From contig NW_026870963.1 in the NCBI RefSeq assembly GCF_033118175.1, positions 1,426,001-1,490,000 of the forward strand: a stretch of DNA of 64,000 nucleotides, in the 5' to 3' direction. The DNA comes from Dama dama (taxonomy: Eukaryota > Chordata > Mammalia > Artiodactyla > Cervidae). A program made the position numbers and the translations under genes. The notes below the pieces were generated by a model. It ran no database searches, was not told where the DNA came from, and worked only from the letters and a program-made list of their open reading frames with translations. Positions within the stretch are counted from its first letter, which is position 1, and every line of letters starts with the position of its first letter. This document shows, in pieces, positions 1-11,415 of this stretch.

Positions 1-398
1 CAAAAGGTGTGAAATACATGGGGAGCATGAAACGGGCTGAAAAAAAGGAGAAGCATGAAGTGGTGTGGAAAAACATGAAAAGCCTGAAAAGGTGTGAAAA
101 ATATGAAGAGCTTCAAAAGGTGTGAAATACATGAGGAGAATGAAATTCTCTGAAAAATAGAAGGAGCATGAAGTGGTGTTCAAAAACATGAAGAGCCAGA
201 AAATGTGTGAAAAATATGAAGAGCTTCAAAAGATGTCAAAAATACGAGGAGCATGAAACAGTCTGAAAAATAGGAGGAGCATGAAGCAGTGTTCAAAAAT
301 ATGAAGAGCCTGAAAATGTGTGAAAAATATGAAGAGCTTCAAAAGGTATCAAAAATATGAGGAGCATGAAACGGTCTGAAAAATAGGAGGAGCATGAA
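1..398 (+). repeat. 819-bp-offset duplication, left copy
   Basis: Bases 1-398 recur at 820-1,217 with a constant offset of 819 bp, about 29 subunits. Shared rare variants include ACGGGCTG followed by a seven-A run near 31-50 and the CATGAGGAGAATG variant near 130. Identity stops near 398, where this copy reads AGTGGTGTTGAAT and the right copy reads AGCGGTGTTTAAA. The left copy begins at the window edge, so its true start is unknown. Confidence 0.85.
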
Positions 399-819
399 GT
401 GGTGTTGAATAACATGAAGAGCCTGAAAAGGTGTGAAAAATATGAAGAGCTTCAAAAGGTGTCAAAAATATGAGGAGCATGAAACGGTGTGAAAAATAGA
501 TGGAGCAAGAAGGAGTGTTGAAAAACATGAAGAGCCTGAAAATGTGTGAAAAATATAAAGAGCTTCAAAAGATGTGAAAAATATGAAGAGCTTCAAAAGG
601 AGTCAAAAATATGAGGAGCATGTAACGGTCTGAAAAAATTGGAGGAGCATGAAGCGGTGTTCAAAAATATGAAGAGCCTGAAAAGGGTGAAAAATATGAA
701 GAGCTTCAAAGGGTGTCAAAAATATGAGGAGCATGATACGGTCTGAAAAATAGGAGGAGTATGAAGCGGTGATCAAAAATATGAAGAGCCTGAAAAGTTC
801 TGAAAAATATGAAGAGCTT

Positions 820-1217
820 CAAAAGGTGTGAAATACATGGGGAGCATGAAACGGGCTGAAAAAAAGGAGAAGCATGAAGTGGTGTGGAAAAACATGAAAA
901 GCCTGAAAAGGTGTGAAAAATATGAAGAGCTTCAAAAGGTGTGAAATACATGAGGAGAATGAAATTCTCTGAAAAATAGAAGGAGCATGAAGTGGTGTTC
1001 AAAAACATGAAGAGCCAGAAAATGTGTGAAAAATATGAAGAGCTTCAAAAGATGTCAAAAATACGAGGAGCATGAAACAGTCTGAAAAATAGGAGGAGCA
1101 TGAAGCAGTGTTCAAAAATATGAAGAGCCTGAAAATGTGTGAAAAATATGAAGAGCTTCAAAAGGTATCAAAAATATGAGGAGCATGAAACGGTCTGAAA
1201 AATAGGAGGAGCATGAA
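820..1217 (+). repeat. 819-bp-offset duplication, right copy
   Basis: Right partner of 1-398, carrying the same unusual variants in the same order. After 1,217 the two copies diverge to ordinary unit-level similarity. A past unequal exchange or tandem duplication of about seven units explains the arrangement. Confidence 0.85.
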
Positions 1218-4200
1218 GCGGTGTTTAAAAACATGAAGGCCCTGAAAAGGTTTGAAAAACATGAAGAGCTTCAAAAGGTGTCAAAAATTAGATTAGCATG
1301 AAACGGTCTGAAAAATAGGAGGAGCATGAAGTGGTGTTGAAAAACATGAAGAGCCTGAAAATGTGTAAAATATATGAAGAGCTTCAAAAGTTGTGAAAAA
1401 TATTAGGAGCTTCAAAAGAGGTCAAAAATATGAGGAGCATGAAACGGTCTGAAAAATAGGAGGAGCATGAAACGGTTTTGAAAAACACGAAGGGCCTGAA
1501 AAGGTTTGAAAAATATGAAGAGCTTCAAAAGGTGTGAAATACATAGGGGTAATAAACGGTCTGAAAAATAGAAGAAACATGAAGCTGTGTTGAAAAATAT
1601 GAACAGCCTGAAAAGATGTGAAAAATATGAAGAGCTTCAAAAGGTGTAAAAAATATGAGGAGAATGAAACGGTCTGAAAAATAGGTGGAGCATGAAGCAG
1701 TGTTTAAAAACATGAAGATCCTGAAAAGCTGTGAAAAATAGGAAGAGCTTCAAAAGGAGTGAAATACATGAGGAGGATGAAACCGTCTGAAAAATAGGAA
1801 GAGCATGAAGCGTTGTTCAAATATATGAAGAGCCTGAAAAGGTGTGAAATATATGAAGAGATTCAAAAAGTGTCAAAAATATTAGGAGCATGAAACGGTC
1901 TGAAAAATAGGAGGAGCAGGAAACCGTGTTCAAAAACATGAAGAGCCTGAAAATGTGTGAAAAATATGAAGAGCTTCAAAACGTGTCAAAAATATGAGGA
2001 GAATGAAACGGTCTGAAATATAGGTGGATCAAGAAGCGGTGTTGAAAAACATGAAGAGCGTGAAAACGTGTGAAAAATATGAAGAGCTTCAAAAGATGTG
2101 AAAAATATGAAGAGCTGAAAATGGTGTCAAAAATGAGATGAGCATGAAAAGGTCTGAAAAATAGGTGGAGCATGATGTGGTGTGGAAAAACATGAAGAGC
2201 CTGAAAAGTTGTGAAAAATATGAAGACCTTCAAAATGTGTCAAAAATATGAGGAGCATTAAACGGTCTGAAAAATAGGAGGAGCATGAAACGGTGTTCAA
2301 AAACATGAAGAGCCTGAAAAGCTGTGAAAAATATGAAGAGCCTCAAGGTGTGAAATACTTGAGGAGTATGAAACGGTCTGAAAAATACGAGCAGCATGAA
2401 ACGGTGTTCAAAAACATGAAGAGCCTGAAAAGGTGTTAAAAATATGAAGAGCTTCAAAAGTTGTCAAAAATATGAGGAGCATGAAACGATCTGAAAAATA
2501 GGAGGAGCATGACGCGGTGTTCACAAACATGACGAGCCAGAAAAGGTGTGAAAAATATGAAGAGCTTCAAAAGGTGTCAAAAATATGAGGAGCATGAAAC
2601 GGTCTGAAAAATAGGAAGAGCATGAAGCCGTGTTCAAAAACATGAAGAGCCTGAAATGGTGTGAAAAACATGAAGAGCCTAAAAGGTGTGAAAAATATGA
2701 AAAGCTTCAAAAGATGTCTCAAATATGAGGAGCATGAAACGGTCTGAAAAATTGGAGGATCATGAAGCGGTGTTGAAAAACATGAAGAGCATGAAAAGCT
2801 GTGAAAAATATGAAGAGCTTCAAAAGGTGTCAAAAATATGGGAGCATGAAACGGTCTGAAAAATAGGAGGAAAATGAAGCGGTGTTGAAAACCATGAAGA
2901 GCCTGAAAAGGTGAGAAAAATATGAAGAGCTTCAAAACGTGTCAAAAATATGAGAAGCATGAAACGGTCTGAAAAATAGGAGCTTCATGAAACGGTGTTC
3001 AAAAACCTGAAGAGCCAGAAAAAGTGTGAAAAATATTAAGAGCCTGAAAAGGTTTGAAAAATATGAAGAGCTTCAAAAGCTGTGAAATACATGCGGAGCA
3101 TCAAACTGTCTGAAATATAGGAGGAGCATGAAAAGGTTTTCAAAAACATGAAGAGCTTGAAAAGGTGTGAAATATATGAAGAGCTTCAAAAGGTGTGAAA
3201 AATATGAGGAGCTTCAAAAGGTGACAAAAAAATGAAGAGCATGAAACGGTCTGAAAAATAGGAGGAGCATGAAGCGGTGTTCAAAAACATGAAGAGCTTG
3301 AAAAGGTGTGAAATATATGAAGAGCTTCAAAAGGTTTGAAAAATATGAAGAGCTTCAAAATGTGTCAAAAAAATGAAGAGCATGAAACGGTCTGAAAATA
3401 GGAGGAGCATGAAACGGTGTTCAAAACATGAAGAGCCTTTAAAGGTGTGAAAAATATGAAGAAATTTAAAAGGTGTCAAGAATATGAGGAGCATGAAACG
3501 TCCTGAAAAATAGCAGGATCATGAAACGGTGTTCAAAAACATGAAGAGCCTGAAAAGGTGTGAAAAATATGAGTAGCCTCAAAACGTGTCAAAAATATGA
3601 GGAGTGTGAAACTTTGTGAAAAATAGCAGGAGCATGAAGCGGTGTTCAAAAGCATGAAGAGCCTGAAAACGTGTGAAAAATTTGAATAGCTTCAAAAATG
3701 TGAAAAATATGAAGAGCTTCAAAAGGTGTGAAATATATGAAGAGCTTCAAAAGGTGTCAAAAATATGAAGAGCATGAAACGGTCTGAAAGGTAGGAGAAG
3801 CATGAAGTGGTGTTCAAAAACATGAAGAGCCTGAAAAGGTGTGAAAAAAGTGAAGAGCTTCAAAACGTGTCAAAAAAATGAGGAGCATGAAACGGTCTGA
3901 AAAATAGGAGGAGCATGAAACGGTGTTCAAAAACTTGAAGAGCCTGAAATGGTGCGAAAAATATGAAGAGTTTAAAAACGTGTGAAAATATGAAGACCTT
4001 CAAAACGAGTCAAAAAAATGAGGAGCATGAAACGGTCTGAAAAATAGGAGGAGCATGAAGTGGTGTTGAAAAACATGAAGAGTATGAAAAGGAGTGAAAT
4101 ATATGAAGAGCTTCAAAAGATGTCAAAAATATGAGGAGCATGAAACGGTCTGAAAAATATGAGGAGCATAAAACTGTGTTCAAAAACATGAAGAGCCTGA

Positions 4201-4330
4201 AAAGGTGTGAAAAATAAAGAGCTTCAAAAGGTGTCAAAAATATGTGGAGCAGGTAACGGTTTGAAAAATAGGAGGAGCATGAAGCGGTGTTCAAAAACAT
4301 GAAGAGCCTGAAAAGGTGTGAAAAATAAAG

Positions 4331-4564
4331 AGCTCCAAAGGTGTCAAAAATATGACGAGCATGAAACAGTCTGAAAATTAGGAGGAGCATGAAGTGGTGT
4401 TCAAAAACATGAAGAGCCTGAAAAGGGGTGAAAAATATGAAGAGCTTGAAAAGTTGTCAAAAATACGAGGAGCATGTAACGGTCTGAAAAACAGGGGGAG
4501 CATGAAGTGATGTTGAAAACATGAAGAGCCTGAAAACGTGTGAAAAATATGAAGAGCTTCAAAA
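4331..4564 (+). repeat. Dispersed duplication, left copy (offset 2,814 bp)
   Basis: This two-unit segment recurs at 7,145-7,378. Shared rare variants are AGCTCCAAAG in subunit B, AAACAGGGGGAGC at a C/D junction and GTGATGTTGAAAAC in D. A few substitutions separate the copies. Unlike the other local duplications they are not adjacent: several kilobases of other units lie between, including the 648-bp tandem duplication. Confidence 0.8.
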
Positions 4565-5424
4565 ATATGAAAAATATGAAAAGATACAAAAGGTGTGAAA
4601 AATATGAAGAGCTTCAAAAGGTGTCAAAAATATGACGAGAATGAAACGGTCTGAAAAATACGAGGAGCATGAAGTGGTTTTGAAAAACATGAAGAGCCTA
4701 AAAGGTGTGAAAAATATGAAGAGCTTCAAAAGGTGTCAAAAATATGAGGAGCATGAAAAGGTCTGAAAAATAGGAGAAGAATGAAGTGGTGTTGAAAATC
4801 ATGAAGAGCCTGAAAAGGTGTGAAAAACATGAAGAGCTTCAAAAGGTGTCAAAAATATGAGGAGCATGAAACTGTCTGAAAAATAGGAGGAGCATGAAGC
4901 GGTTTTGAAAAACATGAAGAACCTGAAAAGGTGTGAAAAATATGAAGAGCTTCAAAATGTGTCAAAAATATGAGGAGCATGAACGGTCTGAAAAATTGGA
5001 GGAGCATGAAGCAGTGTTGAAAAACATGAAGAGCCTGAAAATGTGTGACAAATATGAAGAGCTTCAAAAGGTGTCAAAAATATGAGGGGCATGAAACGGT
5101 CTGAAAAATTGGAAGAGCAAGAAACGGAGTTCAAAAACATGAAGAGCCAGAAGAGATGTGAAAAATATGAAGAGCTGCAAAAGTTGTCAAAAATATGAGG
5201 AGCATGATCCGTCTGAAAAATAGGAGGAGCATGAAGCGGTGTTGAAAAACATGAAGAGCCTGAAAAGGTGTGAAAAATATGAAGAGCTTCAAAACGTGTC
5301 AAAAATATGAGGAGCATGAAACGGTCTGAAAAATAGGAGGAGCATGAATCGGTATTCAAAAACATGAAGAGCCTGAAAAGATTTGAAAAATATGAAGAGC
5401 TTCAAAATGTGTCAAAAATATGAC

Positions 5425-6072
5425 GAGCATGAAACGGTCTGAAAAATAGGAGGAGAATGAAGTGGCGTAGAAAAACATGAAGACCCGGAAAATGAGTGAA
5501 AAATATGAAGAGCTTCAATAGGTTTCAAAAATATGAGTAGCATGAAACGGTTTGAAAAATAGGAAAAGCATGAAACGGTGTCAAAAACATGAAGAGCTTC
5601 AAAAGGTGTGAAACATATGAAGAGCTTCAAAATGTGTGAAAAATATGAGGAGAATGAAACGGTCTGAAATATTGGAGGAGCAAGAAACGGAGTTCAAAAA
5701 CATGAAGAGCCAGAAAAGGTGTGAAAAATATGAAGAGCTTCAAAAGATGGGAAATACATGAGGAGCATTAAACGGTGTTCAAAAACATGAAGAGCCTGAA
5801 AAGGTGTGAAAAATATGAAGAGCTTCAAAAGATGTGAAATACATGAGGAGCATTAAACGGTCTGAAAAATACGAGGAGCATGAAGCGCTGTTCAAAAACA
5901 TGAAGAGCCAGAAAAGGTGTGAAAAATATGAAGAGCTTCAAAAGGTGTGAAATGCATGAGGAGCATGAAACGGTCTGAAAAAAAGGAGGAGCATGAAGTG
6001 GTGTTCAAAACATGAAGAGCCTTAAAAGATGTGAAAAATATGAAGAGCGTCAAAAGGTGTCAAATATATGGG
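5425..6072 (+). repeat. 648-bp tandem duplication, first copy
   Basis: First of two adjacent 648-bp blocks, about 23 subunits each. It carries distinctive variants such as GTGGCGTAG, GACCCGGAAAATGAG and CTTCAATAGG. In the stretches I compared the two blocks are identical, so this duplication looks recent relative to the divergence of surrounding units. A length that is a whole number of subunits but not of 113-bp units implies exchange in register with the 28-bp subunit. Confidence 0.9.
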
Positions 6073-6720
6073 GAGCATGAAACGGTCTGAAAAATAGGAG
6101 GAGAATGAAGTGGCGTAGAAAAACATGAAGACCCGGAAAATGAGTGAAAAATATGAAGAGCTTCAATAGGTTTCAAAAATATGAGTAGCATGAAACGGTT
6201 TGAAAAATAGGAAAAGCATGAAACGGTGTCAAAAACATGAAGAGCTTCAAAAGGTGTGAAACATATGAAGAGCTTCAAAATGTGTGAAAAATATGAGGAG
6301 AATGAAACGGTCTGAAATATTGGAGGAGCAAGAAACGGAGTTCAAAAACATGAAGAGCCAGAAAAGGTGTGAAAAATATGAAGAGCTTCAAAAGATGGGA
6401 AATACATGAGGAGCATTAAACGGTGTTCAAAAACATGAAGAGCCTGAAAAGGTGTGAAAAATATGAAGAGCTTCAAAAGATGTGAAATACATGAGGAGCA
6501 TTAAACGGTCTGAAAAATACGAGGAGCATGAAGCGCTGTTCAAAAACATGAAGAGCCAGAAAAGGTGTGAAAAATATGAAGAGCTTCAAAAGGTGTGAAA
6601 TGCATGAGGAGCATGAAACGGTCTGAAAAAAAGGAGGAGCATGAAGTGGTGTTCAAAACATGAAGAGCCTTAAAAGATGTGAAAAATATGAAGAGCGTCA
6701 AAAGGTGTCAAATATATGGG
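6073..6720 (+). repeat. 648-bp tandem duplication, second copy
   Basis: Second copy of 5,425-6,072, directly adjacent. The match continues about 30 bases past 6,720, then diverges. A further partial unit follows: the variant pair CTTAAAAGATG and GAGCGTCAAAAGG, seen once per 648-bp block (near 6,020 and 6,668), appears a third time near 6,780, 112 bp after the second. A one-unit duplication therefore sits at the right edge. Confidence 0.9.
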
Positions 6721-7144
6721 GAGCATGAAACGGTCTGAAAAATAGGAGGAGCATGAAGCGGTGTTCAAAACATGAAGAGCCTTAAAAGATGTGAAAAATA
6801 TGAAGAGCGTCAAAAGGTGTCAAATATATGGGGAGCATGAAACGGTCTGAAAAATAGGAGGAGCATGAAACGGTGTTCAAAATAATGAAGAGCCTGAAAA
6901 TTTCTGAAAAGTATGAAGAGCTTCAAAAGGTGTTAAAAATATAAGTAGCATGAAACGTTCTGAAAAATAGGAGGAGCATGAAGCGCTGTTGAAAAACATG
7001 AAGAGCCGGAAAAGGTGTGAAAGATATGAAGAGTTTCAAAAGGTGTCAAAAATATGAGTAGCATGAAACAGTCTGAAAATTAGGAAGAGCATGAAGTGGT
7101 GTTCAAAAACATGAAGAGCCTGAAAAGGAGTGAAAAATATGAAG

Positions 7145-7378
7145 AGCTCCAAAGGTGTCGAAAATATGACGAGCATGAAACAATCTGAAAATTAGGAGGA
7201 GCATGAAGTGGTGTACAAAAACAGGAAGAGCCTGAAAAGGGGTGAAAAATATGAAGAGCTTGAAAAGTTGTCAAAAATACGAGGAGCATGTAACGGTCTG
7301 AAAAACAGGGGGAGCATGAAGTGATGTTGAAAACATGAAGAGCCGGAAAACGTGTGAAAAATATGAAGAGCTTCAAAA
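7145..7378 (+). repeat. Dispersed duplication, right copy (offset 2,814 bp)
   Basis: Partner of 4,331-4,564 with the same combination of rare variants. It ends where the left copy continues into a shortened subunit (around 4,565) and this copy continues into GGTGTAAAAAG. Confidence 0.8.
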
Positions 7379-8166
7379 GGTGTAAAAAGTAGGAGGAGCA
7401 TGAAACTGGTTGAAAAATAGGAGTAGCATGAACCAGTGTTCAAAAACATAAAGAGCATGAAAAGGTGTGAAAAACATGAAGAGCTTCATAAGGTGTCAAA
7501 ATTAGTTTAGCATGAAAGGGTCTGAAAAATAGGAGGAGCATGAAGTGGTGTTGAAAACATGAAGAGCCTGAAAAGGTGTGAAATATACGAAGAGCTTCAA
7601 AAGGTGTGAAAAATATGAAGTGCATCAAAAGTTGTCAAAAATGAGATGAGCATGAAACGGTCTGAAAAATAGGAGGAGCATGAAGTGGTATTGAAAAACA
7701 TGAAGAGCCTGAAAAGGTGTGAAAAATATGAACAGCTTCAAAAGGTGTCAAACATATGAGGAGCATGAAACGGTCTGAAAAATAGGAGGAGCATTAAACG
7801 GTGTTTAAAAACATGAAGAGCCTGAAATGGTGTGAAAAATATGAAGAGCTTCAAAAGGTGTCAAAAATAGTAGGAGCATTAAACGGTCTGAAAAATAGGA
7901 GGACATGAAGCGGTGTAAAAAACATGAAGACCCTAAAATGTGTGAAAAATATGAAGATCTTCAAAAGGTGTCAAAAATATGAGGATCATGAAACAGTCTG
8001 AAAAATAGGAGGAGCATGAAGCGGTGTTCAAAAACATGCAGAACCTGAAAAGGTGTGAAAAATATGAAGAGCTTCAAAAGGTGTGAAAAATACGAGGAGC
8101 ATAAAACGGTCTGAAAAATAAGAGAAGCATGAAGTGGTGATGAAAAACATGAAGAGCTTGAAATGG

Positions 8167-8297
8167 TGTGAAAAATATGAAGATCTTCAAAATGTGTGAA
8201 AAATATGAGTAGCATGAAACGGTCTGAAAAATAGGAGGGGCATGAAGCGGGATTGAAAAAATTGAAGAGCCTGAAAATGTGTGAAATATATGAAGAG
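8167..8297 (+). repeat. 338-bp-offset duplication, left copy
   Basis: A short segment with rare variants GATCTTCAA, GAGTAGCATG, AGGAGGGGCATG and GCGGGATTGAAAAAATTG recurs at 8,505-8,635, 338 bp downstream, about three units. Only a small difference is seen in the GATCTTCAA region. Confidence 0.8.
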
Positions 8298-8504
8298 CTT
8301 CAAAAGGTGTCAAAAATATGAGGAGCATGAAACGGTGTGAAAAATAGGAGGACCACAAGTGGTGTTCAAAAATATGAACAGCCTGAAAAGGTGTGAAAAT
8401 TTTGAGGAGATTCAAAAGGTGTCATAAATATGAGGAGCATGAATCGGTCTGAAAAATACGAGGAACATGAAGTGGTGTTGAAAAACATGAAGAGCCTGAA
8501 AAGG

Positions 8505-8635
8505 TGTGAAAAATATGAAGATCTTCAATATGTGTGAAAAATATGAGTAGCATGAAACGGTCTGAAAAATAGGAGGGGCATGAAGCGGGATTGAAAAAAT
8601 TGAAGAGCCTGAAAATGTGTGAAATATATGAAGAG
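8505..8635 (+). repeat. 338-bp-offset duplication, right copy
   Basis: Partner of 8,167-8,297, carrying the same four rare variants in order. Local three-unit duplication inside the diverged block. Confidence 0.8.
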
Positions 8636-9539
8636 CTGCAAAAGGTGTCAAAAATATGAAGAGCATCAAAGGGTCTGAAAAATAGGAGGAGCATGAAGCG
8701 GTGTTCAAAAACATGAAGAGCCTGAAAAGGTGTGAAAAATATGAGGAGCATGAAACGGTCTAAAATATAGGAGGAGCATGAATTGGTGTTGAAAAACATG
8801 AAGATCATGAAAAGGCGTGAAAAATATGAAGAGCTGCAAAATGTGTGAAAAATATGAGGAGCATGAAATGGTGTTCAAAAACATGAAAAAGTGTGAAAAA
8901 TATGAAGAGCTTCAAAAGGTGTTAAAAATATGAGGAGCATGAAACGGTCTTAAATATAGGAGGAGCATGAAACGGTGTTCAAAAATATGAAAGGCCTGAA
9001 AAGGTTTGAAAAATATGAAGAGCTTCAAAAGGTGTGAAAATTATGAGGAGCATGAAAAATAGGAGGAACATGAAGCGTTGTTGAAAAACGTGAAGTGCCT
9101 GAAAAGGTTTGAAAAATAGGAAGAGCTTCAAAAGGTGTCAAAAATATGAGTAGCATGAGACGGTCTGAAAAATAGGAGGAGCAAGAAGCGATGTTGAAAA
9201 ACATGAAGCGCATGAAAAGGTGTGAAATATATGAAGAGCTTCAAAAGATGTCAAAAATAATAGGAACATGAAACTTTCTGAAAAATAGAAGGAACATGAA
9301 GCGGTGTTCAAAAGCATGAAGAGCCTGAAAAGGTGTGAAAAATATGAAGAGCTTCAAAAGGTGTGAAAAATATGAGGAGTATGAAACGTTCTGAAAAATA
9401 GGAGGATCATGAAGCGGTGTTCAAAAACTTGAAGAGCCTGAAAATATGTGAAATATATGAGGAGCATGAAACGGTCTGAAAAAGAGAGGAGCATGAAGTG
9501 GTATTGAAAAACATGAAGAGCCTGAAAATGTGTGAAAAA

Positions 9540-9780
9540 TATGAAGAGCTTCAAAAGGTGGCAAAAATATGAGGAGCATGAAACGGTCTGAAAAAGAGGA
9601 GGAGCATGAAATGGTGTTGAAAAACATGAAGAGCCTGAAAAGGTGTGAAAAATATGAAGAGCTTCAAAAGGTGTCAAAAATATGAGGAGCATGAAACGGT
9701 CTGAAAAATAGGAGTAGCATGAAACGGTGTTGAAATATATGAAGAGCCTGAAAATGTGTGAAAAATATAAAGAGCTTCAA
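9540..9780 (+). repeat. Left flank of HOR1, resembling 17,204-17,440
   Basis: This stretch shares with HOR1 copy A (about 17,204 on) the variants GGCAAAAATATG, CTGAAAAAGAGGAGG and GAAATGGTGTTG in the same order. It then joins at about 9,781 the sequence that in copies A and B lies some 677 bp further on. It therefore looks like a truncated or internally deleted end of a preceding HOR1 copy. The left edge is approximate. Confidence 0.6.
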
Positions 9781-11303
9781 AAGGTGTCAAAAATATGAGG
9801 AGCAGGAAACGGTCTGAAAAATAGGAGGAGCATGAAGTGGTGTAGAAAAACATGAAGACCGTGAAAAGGTGTGAAAAATATGAAGAGCTTCAAAAGGTGT
9901 CAAAATATGAGGAGCATGAAACTGTCTGAAATATAGGAGCAGGATGAAAAGGTGTTAAAAAACATGAAGAGCTTCAAAAGGTGTGAAACATATGAGAAGC
10001 GGGAAACGATCTGAAAAATAGGAGGAGCATGAAGCCGTGTTGAAAAACATGAAGAGCCTGAAAACGTGTGAAAATTCTGAAGAGCTTCAAAAGGTGTGAA
10101 ATATATGAAGAGCTTCAAAAGGTGTCAAAAATGAGATGAGCATGAAATGGTCTGAAAGATAGGAGGAGCATGAAGCGGTGTTGAAAAACATGAAGAGCCT
10201 GAAAAGGTGTGAAAAATATGAAGAGCTTCAAATGGTGTGAAATACATGAGGAGCTTGAAACGGTCTGAAAAATAGGAGGAGCATGAAATCTTGTTGAAAA
10301 ACATGAAGAGCCTGAAAACGTGTGAAAATTATGAAGAGCTTCAAAAGGTGTGAAATATATGAAGAGCTTCAAAAGATGTCAAAAATGAGATGAGCATGAA
10401 ATGGTCTGAAAGATAGGAGGGGCATGAAGCGGTGTCGAAAAACATGAAGAGCCTGAAAAGGTGTGAGAAATATGAAGATCTTCAAAATGTGTCAAAAATA
10501 TGAGGAGCATGAAACAGTCTGAAAAATAGGAGGAGCAAGAAGTGATGTTTAAAAACATGAAAAGCCTGAAAAGGTGTGAAAAATATGAAGAGCATCAAAA
10601 GATGTGAAAAATATGAGGAGCATGAACCGGTCTGAAAAATAGGAGGAGCATGAAGCGGTTTTGAAAAGCATGAAGAGTCTGAAAAGGTGTGGAAAATATG
10701 AAGAGCTTCATAAGGTGTCAAAAATATTAGGAGCATGAAACTGTCTGAAAAATAGGAGGAGCATGAAGTGGTGTTGAAAAACGTGAAGAGCCTAAAAAGG
10801 TGTGAAAAATATGAAGAGCTTCAAAAGGTATCAAAAATATGAGGAGCATGATACGGTCTGAAAAATATGAGGAGCATTAAGCGGTGTTGAAAAACATGAA
10901 GTGCCTGAAAAGCTGTGAAATTAAGACAAGCTTCAAAAGGTGTGAAAAATATGAGGAGCATGAAACGGTCTGAAAAATACGAGGAGCATGAAGTGGTTTT
11001 AAAAAACATGAGGAGCTTCAAAAAGTGTGAAACATATGAAGAGCTTCAAAAGGTGTCAAAAATATGACTAGCAAGAAACAGTCAGAAAAATAAGAGGAGC
11101 ATGAAGGGGTGTTGAAAAACATGAAGAGCCAGAAAAGGTGTGAGAATTATGTAGAGCTTCAAAAGGTGTCAAAAATATGAGGAGCATGAAACGGTATGAA
11201 AACAAGGAGGAGCATGAAGCTGTGTAGAAAAATATGAAGAGATTGAAAAGGTGTGAAAAATATGAAGAGCTTCAAAAATTGTGAAAAATATGAGGAGCAT
11301 GAA

Positions 11304-11415
11304 AAGGTCTGAAAAATAGGAAGAGCATGAAGCGGTGTAGAAAAACATGAAGAGCCTTAAAAGGTGTGAAAAATATGAAGAGCTTCAAAAGGTGTCAAAA
11401 TATGAGGAGCATGAA
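11304..11415 (+). repeat. Extra ~112-bp unit specific to HOR1 copy A
   Basis: Between the GAGGAGCATGAAA near 11,290 and the GTAGGAACATG near 11,432, copy A has one more unit than copies B (around 19,640) and C (around 27,870). There the AACGGTCTGAAAAATAG follows directly. The offset to copy B falls from 8,341 to 8,229 here. Edges are approximate because the insertion is itself a repeat unit. Confidence 0.75.

Larger units (their letters stand above)
1..9539 (+). repeat. Block I: diverged 113-bp units without a long HOR
   Basis: Units are recognisable throughout but differ from one another by substitutions, single-base indels and gained or lost 28-bp subunits. Consecutive B-type subunits occur near 550-600, 2,090-2,120 and 3,690-3,760. 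No multi-kilobase repetition of the HOR1 or HOR2 kind is visible. Only local duplications stand out, listed separately (1/820, 4,331/7,145, 5,425/6,073, 8,167/8,505). Higher divergence than in the central HOR blocks fits an older or less homogenised part of the array. No gene or non-repeat insertion is seen here. Confidence 0.85.

Noticed and set aside
20..40. CENP-B-box-like site around AACGGG
   Set aside because: The CENP-B box needs a TTCG at a fixed distance before A and CGGG. No matching TTCG is present in the unit, and most copies read ACGGTC, not CGGG.
4555..4605. Possible insertion of foreign sequence near 4,560-4,600
   Set aside because: The irregular stretch is explained by shortened subunits (A-tract blocks joined together) and returns to normal units within about 50 bases. 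The same kind of shortened subunit occurs near 34,435-34,460.
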